Of a stretch of 47,034 bases of DNA, positions 23,962-31,794 are shown one piece after another; the first letter of the stretch is position 1; the number at the start of each line of letters is the position of its first letter. The stretch is from DAOPZC01 sp035353175. GTDB lineage: Bacteria; Verrucomicrobiota; Kiritimatiellia; RFP12; UBA1067. The position numbers and the translations under genes are program-made. The notes beneath the pieces were generated by a model. The model did no database searches, was not told the origin of the DNA, and saw only the letters and a list, made by a program, of their open reading frames with translations. Where the stretch lies: the NCBI GenBank assembly GCA_035353175.1, contig DAOPZC010000039.1:1-47034 (forward strand), read 5' to 3'.

Positions 23962-25824
23962 ATGAAATCCGCGCCAGACAGACCGGTCACGACCGCCACC
24001 TTGCTCGCAGCCGGAAGGTCCGGACGACGCACCGATCTCCGCGGCTGGTGGCCGCTCGTCATCATGAGCATCACTGCGGCCACGGCGCAGACGTTTTTCC
24101 TGTCGGAGACGTCCCGCTCGATCCTCTACCGCTACCCGCTGGTCGACGCCGCCACCTACCACCACCAAGCGCTCGCGCTCCTCTCCGGCAAAGGCGCGAC
24201 CGAAGCCTTTTGGCAAGCGCCGCTCTATCCCTACGCCCTGGCCTTGCTGGAACAGGTGTGCGGGAAATCGCCATCGGCCATCCGCTGGCTTCAGGCGCTG
24301 CTTTCGGCACCGCTTCTCAGCTTACTGACGTGGCGCGTGGGCACACGCCTGCTGCCCCCGCCGTGGGCGTTCGCGGCGGGACTGGCCGCGATCTTTGTGG
24401 CTCCGCTGCTTTTCTACGCCTCGCAGCTGTTGCCGACCCATCTGGCGGCCGTGCTCCTTACGGCCGCGCTCTTGCTCGCCATGCGCGCCACCGAGCGGCC
24501 ATCTTGGACGCGGTGGCTGTCAACAGGCGCCCTCACAGGATCCGCCGCGCTGACCGTCGCCACATCGGCCGCGTTCCTGCCGGCCTTCGCCGCCGCCGCA
24601 TGGTGCTCGGTTCCTCCGGCGGCCAAACAGCAGCGCATCCGGCACGTCGCGTCGCTCTTCGCCGGCTTTGCGCTGCTCATTCTTCCGGTCTCCTTTCACA
24701 ACTTCGCTCAGACGGGCCGCTGGGTCTGGATCTCCACCAACGACGGCATCAATTTCTATATCGGCAACAGCGCGGGCTGGCCTGCCCCGTTGACGGTCAT
24801 GCCGGGTACCGACTGGGACGCCCTCGTCCGCCAACCCTTTCTCGACGGCGCCGCAAAGAACGACGCGGACGCCTCACGCTGGTTCCGGAGAAAAACCCTG
24901 GAGGAAATCCGTTCCGATCTCCCAAGCGCGGCCAAACGCCTGCTTCTCAAGGGCGCAGCATGCTGGCACGGCCGCGAGCTTCCGCGCAACATCGACCTCT
25001 ACGGATGGCGCGGCGAATCCGCTTTACTCAGGCTTCTCCTGTGGCACCGCGGACTCTATTTCCCGGCCGGCCTGCTCATCCCGCTGGCCCTGCTCGGCAT
25101 CCTCGCGTCGCGTCACCGCGCGGCATGGCTTTCGGCCGCCTCAATCGCACTCTTCGGCCTTCTTGTTGCGGTGTTTTTCCCCTGTTCGCGCTACCGCGTT
25201 CCCGTTTTACCCGTGCTCGTCGTTCTGGCGGCCTGCGGACTGCATGCATGGACGTCGGCGGTCCGCTTGCGGCAACGGTCGGCAGTCTTCACCTTGACCG
25301 CCGTGTTCGTCCTTGCGACAGCGGTCACGAATATGCCGCTCCGCTGGCCCACGGACACCGTCCGCTACGACGCCTATCTCCTCAACGCCGTGGGATCCTC
25401 CGCCGACGTCTGCGGCGGAGATCTGGAAACCGCCAAGAAATGCCATGCGGCCGCCGTGTCCCTGTGCCCGCGTCTTGCGGATGCGCACTTCGATCTCGGG
25501 AGCGTATGCGAACGGCTGGCGGATTCCGCGCAAGCGGACAGATGTTACGAGGCCGCCTTGTCCGTCTGCCCCGGCCACGACAAGGCGCACATCAATCTGG
25601 CGCTCAGCCTTGCGCGCCGCGGAAAACTCTCCGAGGCGATCGCGCACCTCGTCCAAGCCGAAGCCGCCAATCCGCTCAATGCGACCGCGCGGTACAATCA
25701 CGCGGCGCTGCTCTTACGCGCCGGCCGCCATCGCGAAGCCTTGGAACCGCTCCGGAAAGCCGCCGACCTGAATCCTCAATACCGGCCCGACTACCAGCGT
25801 CTGCTTCGCGCGTTGACGAACTAG
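23962..25824 (+). CDS. Membrane glycosyltransferase-like protein with C-terminal TPRs
   Basis: 620 residues. The first two thirds form about 10-11 membrane helices. The loop after the first helix carries YRYPLVDAATYHHQALALL and an APLYPYALAL segment, as in GT-C (ArnT/PMT-like) glycosyltransferases that use lipid-linked sugars; the D-x-x-x-Y loop fits the acidic catalytic position of that fold. Residues about 470-615 are TPR repeats (DAHFDLGSVCERLADSAQADRCYEAAL, HINLALSLARRGKLSEAI, RYNHAALLLRAGRHREALEPL). Similar membrane-plus-TPR proteins are common in environmental bacteria and mostly uncharacterised. The start is ATG 23962; an overlapping frame read from 23868 is high-arginine noise. Donor and acceptor are unknown. 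Confidence 0.82.
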   Translation: MKSAPDRPVTTATLLAAGRSGRRTDLRGWWPLVIMSITAATAQTFFLSETSRSILYRYPLVDAATYHHQALALLSGKGATEAFWQAPLYPYALALLEQVCGKSPSAIRWLQALLSAPLLSLLTWRVGTRLLPPPWAFAAGLAAIFVAPLLFYASQLLPTHLAAVLLTAALLLAMRATERPSWTRWLSTGALTGSAALTVATSAAFLPAFAAAAWCSVPPAAKQQRIRHVASLFAGFALLILPVSFHNFAQTGRWVWISTNDGINFYIGNSAGWPAPLTVMPGTDWDALVRQPFLDGAAKNDADASRWFRRKTLEEIRSDLPSAAKRLLLKGAACWHGRELPRNIDLYGWRGESALLRLLLWHRGLYFPAGLLIPLALLGILASRHRAAWLSAASIALFGLLVAVFFPCSRYRVPVLPVLVVLAACGLHAWTSAVRLRQRSAVFTLTAVFVLATAVTNMPLRWPTDTVRYDAYLLNAVGSSADVCGGDLETAKKCHAAAVSLCPRLADAHFDLGSVCERLADSAQADRCYEAALSVCPGHDKAHINLALSLARRGKLSEAIAHLVQAEAANPLNATARYNHAALLLRAGRHREALEPLRKAADLNPQYRPDYQRLLRALTN

Positions 25825-25860
25825 ACAGCCCCTCCGTCCCACGCCAACAGGACAGCGCCA

Positions 25861-25889
25861 TTGACGCGCGCCGTTAAAGCGATTATCGT
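25861..25889 (+). promoter_or_regulatory. Sigma-70-like promoter for the beta-propeller gene
   Basis: TTGACG (25861-25866, 5/6 match) and TATCGT (25884-25889, 4/6 match) have an ideal 17-base spacer. Transcription would begin near 25896, before the gene whose AGGAGG ribosome binding site is at 25923-25928. Confidence 0.5.
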
Positions 25890-25936
25890 ACGTTTAAACC
25901 CTGAAACGACGTGTGCACCGACAGGAGGCGGAAGAT

Positions 25937-27157
25937 CTGACCCTGACCGTCAACAGAGCAGCTTGCCTTTGCCTTTTCGCGATGGTGGCCGTCGGGCTGC
26001 GCGCACAGGGATGGCCACATCTCGGAGGGCACTCATGCGATTTCTCGTCCCCGGGCGGACTGCCGTCTGTCGACTGGTCGAACACACCGCCCGCCTGCGT
26101 CTGGAGAACACCTCTGACGGATAAAGGATACGCCTGCCCCTCCGTCGCCGACGGCACAGTTTTCATCGTCGACCACAACGGCTCGAACGATCTGGTCCGG
26201 GCCTTTGCGCTCGCCGACGGCCGCGAGCTCTGGCGTTTCGCCTACCCGGACACGGCGGTCCCCGCGAACGGCTTTGCCCGCGCCGCGCCGACGTGGGACG
26301 AAGGCCGGCTCTACACGCTCAGCCGCCTCGGCCATCTGCACTGCCTCGACGCGCGCACCGGACAAATGCTGTGGCAGAAGCACTTCATCCGCGACTTCGG
26401 CGGACAGCGTCCCAACCACAGTTTTTGTGCCCCGCCGCGCGTTCGGGAATCGCGGCTGCTCCTGTGCACAGGAGGGACCAACGGCTGTGTCGTCGCGCTG
26501 GACAAACGGACGGGCACCCCGCTTTGGCGCGGCGGCACGTCTGACGCGCCCGGCCATGCGATCCCCGTTTTAGCACACCTCGGCGGCCGCGACACGCTGC
26601 TCTGCTTCAGCGCCTCCGCGCTGCTGGCCCTGGACCCCGCGACGGGCGCGTCTTTCTGGCGCTATCCGCGTCCCACGCTGTTCGGGAACAACATCGCGCA
26701 ACCGCTCCTCGTGGGCGGCGATATTCTCGTCAGTTCCGGCGATGGCATGGGAACAGCCAGACTGCGACTCGACAACGGGGACCCCCGGCCGGCGTGGGAG
26801 ACTAAAGAGTTCCACACGCTCTTTGCCACGCCCGTCGCGGTCGGCGACCTGCTTCTCCTTTCCTCCAACACGCGCCGGCAGGGACTGACGTGCGCAAGCC
26901 TGACGACAGGCAAAGTCCATTGGATCAATCCCCGCTTCGACAAGTACACGACGCTCCTGCGCATCGGCGGCCAAGTGCTTGCGCTCGAAAGCGCGAAAGG
27001 CGACCTGGTCCTCATCGCGCCGGACGCATCCCGATATCGCGAAATCACCCGCTTCAAACCGCTGGGGAAACGGTCATGGACACCGCCGGTTCTGACCGAC
27101 GGATTGCTCGTCATCCGGAACGAGTCGGAACTCGCCTGTTTCCGGCTCATCCCATGA
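25937..27157 (+). CDS. Exported PQQ-type beta-propeller protein
   Basis: About 406 residues. A leader (TVNRAACLCLFAMVAVGLRAQ) precedes a WPHLGGHSCDF start and seven or so blades with the PQQ/BamB pattern: YACPSVADGTVFIVDHNG, LHCLDARTGQMLWQ, VVALDKRTGTPLWRG, LLALDPATGASFWRY, TCASLTTGKVHWI. Such proteins are envelope scaffolds or, with a quinone, dehydrogenases; no catalytic residues are evident, so BamB-like scaffolding is more likely. The start is uncertain. GTG 25913 would give an acidic N-terminus, while CTG 25937 lies 8 bases after a perfect AGGAGG and gives a clean leader; I prefer CTG. No other start codon fits the leader. Confidence 0.82.
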   Translation: MTLTVNRAACLCLFAMVAVGLRAQGWPHLGGHSCDFSSPGGLPSVDWSNTPPACVWRTPLTDKGYACPSVADGTVFIVDHNGSNDLVRAFALADGRELWRFAYPDTAVPANGFARAAPTWDEGRLYTLSRLGHLHCLDARTGQMLWQKHFIRDFGGQRPNHSFCAPPRVRESRLLLCTGGTNGCVVALDKRTGTPLWRGGTSDAPGHAIPVLAHLGGRDTLLCFSASALLALDPATGASFWRYPRPTLFGNNIAQPLLVGGDILVSSGDGMGTARLRLDNGDPRPAWETKEFHTLFATPVAVGDLLLLSSNTRRQGLTCASLTTGKVHWINPRFDKYTTLLRIGGQVLALESAKGDLVLIAPDASRYREITRFKPLGKRSWTPPVLTDGLLVIRNESELACFRLIP

Positions 27158-27222
27158 AACCGATTCGTGGACGCCTCTTCCGTTTTTTCCCCTTTTCCGG
27201 ACCGGTTAAATCCTCTAAGCTA

Positions 27223-28149
27223 ATGCGCATGAGTGAAATCCCTCCCAAACATATGCCTGATTCCTCCGCATACGAAGCCCCTGAAGCCGGCAGCGGGTTG
27301 GTCGCCATGTACAACGCGGCCTCGCACGCCAATGCGGAATCGTTCCCCGTTCTGAAAGCGTTTCAGGACTACATCGAGGCCGAGCGCGCGCAAGCGCGCA
27401 AGCGCGTCATGCAGCTGTCGATTTTCTTCGCGGTCCTCATGGGTGTGGTCGTCACCGGTTTTCTCACGGCCGGCATCTTCATGCTGCGCAACATGTCGAA
27501 TGTCCAGACCAAACTGCTCGACGTTGCGCTGGCCAATAAAGAGGCTCCCGCCGCACAGCCAGTTCCCGTCGTGCAGACCTCGCCCCTGCTCGAAGAGTCT
27601 GTCCGCCAGATGTCCCGCATGACCACGGAGATGCAGTCCAGTCTGGACAAAAAATTAGACGGCGTCAGCGATCTGACGTCCAAAGTCCACGAGAAAGTGG
27701 CGTCACAGGACGGCGAGCTCGAGAAACTGCGGACCGAACTCCAGCAGATGCAGCAGCAGAGCGCCAAACTGCAAGACGAGTTAGCCAACATAAAGACGGC
27801 AAGCCAGAAGAAGACGGCCGTGGCAACAGCTCCCATCACGCCGCCCGCCCCCGCGGCCGTTCAGCCCGCCCCTCCGCCCGCCCCCGTCGCGGCGCCCGTC
27901 ATCGTCGCCGCGCCCTCCGTGGCGGTAGCACCCGCTGCGGTCGCCGCGGTGACGCCGCCCCCCAAAAAGCCCGTGGTCGCCGACAAGCCGGCGCGCGACC
28001 CGCGTTTCCCTCCCGCAGTCAAAGATCCGCCGGCGACGCCCGCCGGAGTCAAGTCGCCCGAGCCCCCCAAGGGCATGATCGCCACGGCCATCCCGCTCAA
28101 AACCAAAAACACCGGCACCGTTCCTTGGCGCGTGCTGATGCCGGAGTGA
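27223..28149 (+). CDS. Single-pass membrane protein with coiled coil and Pro/Ala-rich tail
   Basis: Unrecognised 308-residue protein. A cytoplasmic N-terminal part (about 1-60) ends in EAERAQARKR before one membrane helix (about 63-88, LSIFFAVLMGVVVTGFLTAGIF). Then come a coiled coil (about 120-190; VHEKVASQDGELEKLRTEL) and a low-complexity Pro/Ala/Val region (about 195-265), followed by a short polar C-terminus. ATG 27223 and ATG 27229 are both possible; the longer upstream frame (from 26890) overlaps the propeller gene and has no leader. It probably spans the envelope, with the coiled coil outside. The layout recalls cell-envelope spacers, but there is no homology to name it. Confidence 0.75.
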   Translation: MRMSEIPPKHMPDSSAYEAPEAGSGLVAMYNAASHANAESFPVLKAFQDYIEAERAQARKRVMQLSIFFAVLMGVVVTGFLTAGIFMLRNMSNVQTKLLDVALANKEAPAAQPVPVVQTSPLLEESVRQMSRMTTEMQSSLDKKLDGVSDLTSKVHEKVASQDGELEKLRTELQQMQQQSAKLQDELANIKTASQKKTAVATAPITPPAPAAVQPAPPPAPVAAPVIVAAPSVAVAPAAVAAVTPPPKKPVVADKPARDPRFPPAVKDPPATPAGVKSPEPPKGMIATAIPLKTKNTGTVPWRVLMPE

Positions 28150-28155
28150 GGCCTC

Positions 28156-28629
28156 ATGGGTGCGCTCGTCCTCTTTGTCTGCACCGGCAACACCTGCCGC
28201 AGCCCGATGGCCGAGGCGCTCCTCCGGTCGGCGTTGCCGCGCGTCTCCCCATGGCGCGTGATTTCCGCAGGCCTGGCCGCCCACCCGGGTAATCCGGCTT
28301 CGGATGCGGCCGTTTCGGCCATCGCTGAGGTGGGCGGAGACTTGCGAAGCCACCGCAGCCAGCCGGTCACGTCCCGTCTGGTGCAGGAGGCGTCCGCAGT
28401 CGTCACCATGACTGAGGCCCACGCGCAGCAACTCATCGCGCGTTACCCGTCCGTTCGCGACAAGCTTTTCCTGTTGCGTTCGTTCGACCCCGACTCGCCG
28501 TCGAGAAGCAATGTCGAGGACCCATTCTGCGGCAGCCTCGACGACTACCGGCAATGCCGCGACGTGATCCGCAAGGCCATCCCCGGCCTCGTCAACCATC
28601 TTGCGCAGGTCGCTCCCGCGGCCCGCTGA
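28156..28629 (+). CDS. Low-molecular-weight protein tyrosine phosphatase
   Basis: 157-residue cytoplasmic phosphatase or arsenate-reductase-like protein. The P-loop is C9-T-G-N-T-C-R15 followed by S (VLFVCTGNTCRSPMAEALL), the exact CX5RS signature. The general-acid loop DPFCGSLDDY lies near residue 118. Such enzymes in bacteria often reverse tyrosine phosphorylation that controls exopolysaccharide export, but also include arsenate reductases and other roles. It starts 6 bases after the membrane coiled-coil gene, with GAGTGAGG as ribosome binding site, so the two are probably co-transcribed. No tyrosine kinase is present in the window. Confidence 0.9.
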   Translation: MGALVLFVCTGNTCRSPMAEALLRSALPRVSPWRVISAGLAAHPGNPASDAAVSAIAEVGGDLRSHRSQPVTSRLVQEASAVVTMTEAHAQQLIARYPSVRDKLFLLRSFDPDSPSRSNVEDPFCGSLDDYRQCRDVIRKAIPGLVNHLAQVAPAAR

Positions 28630-28650
28630 CACGAAAGAAAGGAACCGCCC

Positions 28651-29106
28651 ATGGTCATCGACACGCTCGACAACTGCAGCCTTTACGCGAACCTGCACCC
28701 CCGGTTCAAAGCCGCCTTCGACTTTCTGAAACAGCCCGGAACGGCCACCTCGCCCATCGGGCGGGTCGATTTGGACGGGTCTTCTCTCTACGCCATGACC
28801 CAAGAGTACGACACCAAACCGATCCACGAAGGCAAGCTCGAGGCCCACAAGAAATACATCGACATCCAGTTCATCCTCGATGGCGAAGAATTCATGGGCT
28901 ACGCGCCGTTGAAGAACCAGCCCGCCGCGAAACCCTTCGACGCCGAAAAGGACTGCGGCTTCTACGACGGCGAAGCCTGGTTTACTCTTTTCCGCAAAGG
29001 CATGTTTGCCATTTTCTTCCCTCAAGACGCCCACCTTCCCGGTCGCTACACCGAAAAGTCCGCACACGTGCGAAAAATTGTGATCAAAGTCGCCGTTTCC
29101 CCGTAG
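28651..29106 (+). CDS. YhcH/YjgK/YiaL family protein (DUF386)
   Basis: 151-residue cupin-like protein of the DUF386 family (YhcH, YjgK, YiaL, EbgC). Its core EYDTKPIHEGKLEAHKKYIDIQFILDGEE (residues about 50-78) holds the histidines and acidic residues expected at the metal/ligand site, and AIFFPQDAHLPG (about 128-139) is the second conserved patch. Family members are linked to sialic acid or other sugar metabolism, possibly as anomerases or isomerases. AAAGGAA precedes the ATG. A sialidase-like gene lies 10 kb away at 39247 on the other strand, but no other sialic acid gene (nanA, nanK, nanE) is present, so the role is unassigned. Confidence 0.88.
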   Translation: MVIDTLDNCSLYANLHPRFKAAFDFLKQPGTATSPIGRVDLDGSSLYAMTQEYDTKPIHEGKLEAHKKYIDIQFILDGEEFMGYAPLKNQPAAKPFDAEKDCGFYDGEAWFTLFRKGMFAIFFPQDAHLPGRYTEKSAHVRKIVIKVAVSP

Positions 29107-29157
29107 ACAGCGGCATCGAGTTTTGGCATTCTAATAGTCCCTTAACGCACATGGCGA

Positions 29158-29168
29158 GTGCATTGCAC
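29158..29168. repeat. Short perfect inverted repeat, possible operator
   Basis: GTGCA-T-TGCAC is a perfect 5-1-5 palindrome, 47 bases before the NYN gene start, in an AT-richer 109-base gap (29107-29215). The gap includes a purine-rich stretch and GAGGAAGGG near the start. The palindrome could bind a dimeric regulator; a chance match is not excluded. Confidence 0.3.
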
Positions 29169-29215
29169 GAAATGCAGGGGGAAAAATAAACTGTATAGAG
29201 GAAGGGCTAATAGGC

Positions 29216-30025
29216 ATGTCTGTAAAAACAATGATCTTCGTCGATGGCAGCTGGCTGTATCACAGCCGTCAGGCGCTCTTTGAATCGTTAGGCGAAGAGA
29301 GCGGCTTCGAAATCGACTACAAACGTATTCCCGACATCATCGCCCACGAGATTGCGGAAGTCCTCGATTCCGAAGTGGACGTGGTGCGCACAAACTATTT
29401 CGGCACCATTCCGGTGAACAAGCAAGGGTACAATCCGGCCAAACAGAAGGCGTTCTACGAATTCCTTGCGCTCCAATGCGCGTACGACACCGAAATCCTC
29501 GAGATCGATTTCCGCCGCGAGCCGCAGGCCCGGCCGGACGACAAGTGGGTCAACGTCGCCCTCGCGTCTTCGATGCTCTATTACGCCGCCGTTCCCGGCG
29601 CGTATGACGTGGCCACCATCGTGGGTGGCGATGCCGACTACATCCCCCTGCTCAAACGCGTCCGTTCCATGGGCAAACGCGTGCAGATCGTGGGCATGAA
29701 CAACCTCGACGGCAAATTCCTCACCAGCGCCATGCTGCTGACGACGTCCGGCATCCAAGACATGCCGCCGATCTTCCTCGACGAACACGCTCAAGAGATC
29801 CGCCTCGTACGCGAGGAGCAGCACCGCACCTGCAAGAACTGCGGGCGCGAGGAGAACACCACCTGGGCCGGCCCGGACTTCTTCTGTTCGAACTGCCGTA
29901 ACGAGCACCGCAAGCAGGTGCGCGTGTGCGACACCTGCGGACGCGAAGAAGAGACCACCTGGGATAAGCCCTTCTTCTACTGCTCGAACTGCCGCAACAA
30001 ACACCGCGAAGGCGAAAACGCGTAA
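29216..30025 (+). CDS. NYN-domain (LabA-like) protein with two tandem zinc ribbons
   Basis: 269 residues. The NYN/PIN-like domain (about 1-190) has the acidic sites of metal-dependent nucleases: D10 in IFVDGSWLYH and D/D in VGGDADYIPLL near 140-148. NYN/LabA proteins are predicted RNases. The C-terminal quarter contains two nearly identical zinc ribbons, each CX2CX14CX2C with CGREE and CSNCRN cores, exactly 32 residues (96 bases) apart: 29831-29926 and 29927-30022. They may bind RNA or protein. The stop is followed immediately by the next gene's frame, so both are co-expressed. A GGAAGGG ribosome binding site precedes ATG 29216. Target RNA is unknown. Confidence 0.88.
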   Translation: MSVKTMIFVDGSWLYHSRQALFESLGEESGFEIDYKRIPDIIAHEIAEVLDSEVDVVRTNYFGTIPVNKQGYNPAKQKAFYEFLALQCAYDTEILEIDFRREPQARPDDKWVNVALASSMLYYAAVPGAYDVATIVGGDADYIPLLKRVRSMGKRVQIVGMNNLDGKFLTSAMLLTTSGIQDMPPIFLDEHAQEIRLVREEQHRTCKNCGREENTTWAGPDFFCSNCRNEHRKQVRVCDTCGREEETTWDKPFFYCSNCRNKHREGENA

Positions 30026-30034
30026 GTGAGGGCG

Positions 30035-31657
30035 ATGCCCTACCCCATCACTTTCTTTCCGAGCGGGAAGACCGTCTACGTCGAGGCGAACGCGACGGTC
30101 TTTCAGGCCGCCGTGCAGGCAGGACTGCTGCTGGACACGCCTTGCGGCGGCTGCGGAACCTGCGCCAAGTGCCGTGTGCGCATCCGTTCCGGAAATGCGC
30201 CGGCAGGCGGCTCATCGCATCGGCTCACCGCGCAGGAGCTGGCTGAGGGCTGGCGACTGGCCTGCGGCACCAAGGTCACCGGGCCGCTCGAAATCGACGT
30301 CCCTCCGACCTCGCTGGTGCCGCGGCTCAGCGCCATCATCGTGGACGGCGAGCCCGTCTCTGTGCGGCACGACCCCCACACGGCGGGCCACCTCGGCGTG
30401 GCGATCGATCTCGGCACGACGTCGGTCGCCGGCACGCTGTTCGATCTCCACACCGGACTCGAGCGCGCCACGCACGCGGCCATGAACCGCCAGATCCCCG
30501 TCGGCGACGACGTGATCAGCCGCATCGCCTCCGTCCGCAGCGACCCCGCGAACCTCGTAAAACTTCAGCGCCTTGCGGTCGCAACCGTCAACGAAATCCT
30601 TCGCGTTCTCTGCGACGAATGCGATGAGGACACCGGCTCAGTCCGCAAACTCACCGTCGCGGGCAACACGACCATGCAGCAACTGCTGCTGGGGCTCGAC
30701 CCATCGCCGCTGGGCGAACATCCGTTCCGGCCCGCATTTACCGACGCGCAGACGGTTTCAGCCTCTCGCCTGGGGTTGCTAACCCATCCCGACGCCCTGC
30801 TCACCGTCTTCCCGCAGATCGGCGGCTTTGTCGGCGGCGACACGGTCGCGGGGATGCTCGCCTCGCACTTCGACACGCTCGCCCACCCCACGCTGCTGGT
30901 CGACATCGGCACCAACGGCGAAATCGCCCTGCTGAAGGACGGCCGCGTCCTCGCCGCCTCGACGGCCGCGGGGCCCGCCTTCGAGGGGGCGCGCATCAGC
31001 CAGGGGATGCGGGCCACGGCCGGCGCGATCGATCACGTCTGGCTCCAGAACGGCGAACTCCATTGCCACGTCATCGGCGAAACCGCCGCCAGCGGGCTCT
31101 GCGGCTCGGCCCTCGTGGACACGGTGGCCGAACTGTTGCGCGTCGGCCTCATCGACGCGACCGGCGTGCTGGGCCTGCCGCAGGCGCGTCCGCCCTCCTT
31201 GACCGATGCCCTCGCGAGGCGCCTGTTGGCCTCGGAAAACGGCAACGTTTTCGTGCTCGCCCATGACGCGTCCGGCGCATCCGCCGTCGTGCTGACGCAA
31301 CAGGATGTCCGCGAACTGCAGCTCGCCGCAGGCGCGATCCGGGCCGGCATTGAGGCGCTGCTGCGCCGCGCCCGTCTCGACCTGCGCGACCTCGACGCCA
31401 TCCTGCTCGCGGGCGGATTCGGCAATTACATCCGCCGCGAGAACGCCCTGCGCATCGGCCTGCTGCCGCCGCTCCACTACCTGTCGATCCGTTTCATCGG
31501 CAACGCCTCGCTGACGGGCGCGAAACGCGCCCTGCTTGCCCACGCCGAGCTCGCCCGCGCCCAAGCGATCCTTTCCCGCGCCAGCCACGTCGAACTGGCG
31601 TCGGAGCCGGGTTTCGCAGACCTCTTCATGGAACACATGCTTTTCCCCGATAAATAG
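30035..31657 (+). CDS. Ferredoxin-ASKHA (DUF4445) protein, RACo-like
   Basis: 540 residues. An N-terminal 2Fe-2S ferredoxin (ligands within C37-x2-C40-x2-C43-x2-C46 and LAC near 80) is joined to an ASKHA-fold ATP-binding domain (LGVAIDLGTTSVAGTLF, LTVAGNTTMQQLLLG, VDIGTNGEIALL). Relatives include RACo, which uses ATP to reactivate corrinoid iron-sulfur proteins, and enzymes that supply low-potential electrons to corrinoid methyltransferases. The C-terminal part ends with LAGGFGNYI and IRFIGNASLTGA, typical of DUF4445. No corrinoid protein or methyltransferase lies in the window, so the partner is unknown. ATG 30035 is chosen; a GTG at 30026 abuts the NYN stop and is also possible. Confidence 0.9.
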   Translation: MPYPITFFPSGKTVYVEANATVFQAAVQAGLLLDTPCGGCGTCAKCRVRIRSGNAPAGGSSHRLTAQELAEGWRLACGTKVTGPLEIDVPPTSLVPRLSAIIVDGEPVSVRHDPHTAGHLGVAIDLGTTSVAGTLFDLHTGLERATHAAMNRQIPVGDDVISRIASVRSDPANLVKLQRLAVATVNEILRVLCDECDEDTGSVRKLTVAGNTTMQQLLLGLDPSPLGEHPFRPAFTDAQTVSASRLGLLTHPDALLTVFPQIGGFVGGDTVAGMLASHFDTLAHPTLLVDIGTNGEIALLKDGRVLAASTAAGPAFEGARISQGMRATAGAIDHVWLQNGELHCHVIGETAASGLCGSALVDTVAELLRVGLIDATGVLGLPQARPPSLTDALARRLLASENGNVFVLAHDASGASAVVLTQQDVRELQLAAGAIRAGIEALLRRARLDLRDLDAILLAGGFGNYIRRENALRIGLLPPLHYLSIRFIGNASLTGAKRALLAHAELARAQAILSRASHVELASEPGFADLFMEHMLFPDK

Positions 31658-31763
31658 GCGCATCCCTTTGGCTTTTCGGACCTGCGCGCGGACGTCTGCT
31701 GGGCGTCAGTCCCTCTTTTCTCTCGCACAAACCGGCACGTCTCGCTAAAGTGTCTTTTCAAGC

Positions 31764-31778
31764 TGGAACAACATTCCA
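31764..31778. repeat. Inverted repeat upstream of the rhamnosidase gene
   Basis: TGGAA-CAACA-TTCCA is a perfect 5-5-5 inverted repeat ending 16 bases before the ATG at 31795. A regulator site or a small RNA stem near the ribosome binding site is possible. No confident promoter boxes are visible in 31658-31763. Confidence 0.28.
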
Positions 31779-31794
31779 CACACGGGAGACGCGC

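Noticed and set aside
23868..25877. 669-codon plus-strand frame overlapping the GT-C-like gene
   Set aside because: Very arginine/proline/histidine-rich with no membrane pattern, while the other frame gives helices and TPR repeats.
26890..27222. In-frame extension of the membrane coiled-coil gene upstream of ATG 27223
   Set aside because: It lies inside the propeller coding sequence and has noise-like composition; the internal ATG gives a sensible N-terminus.
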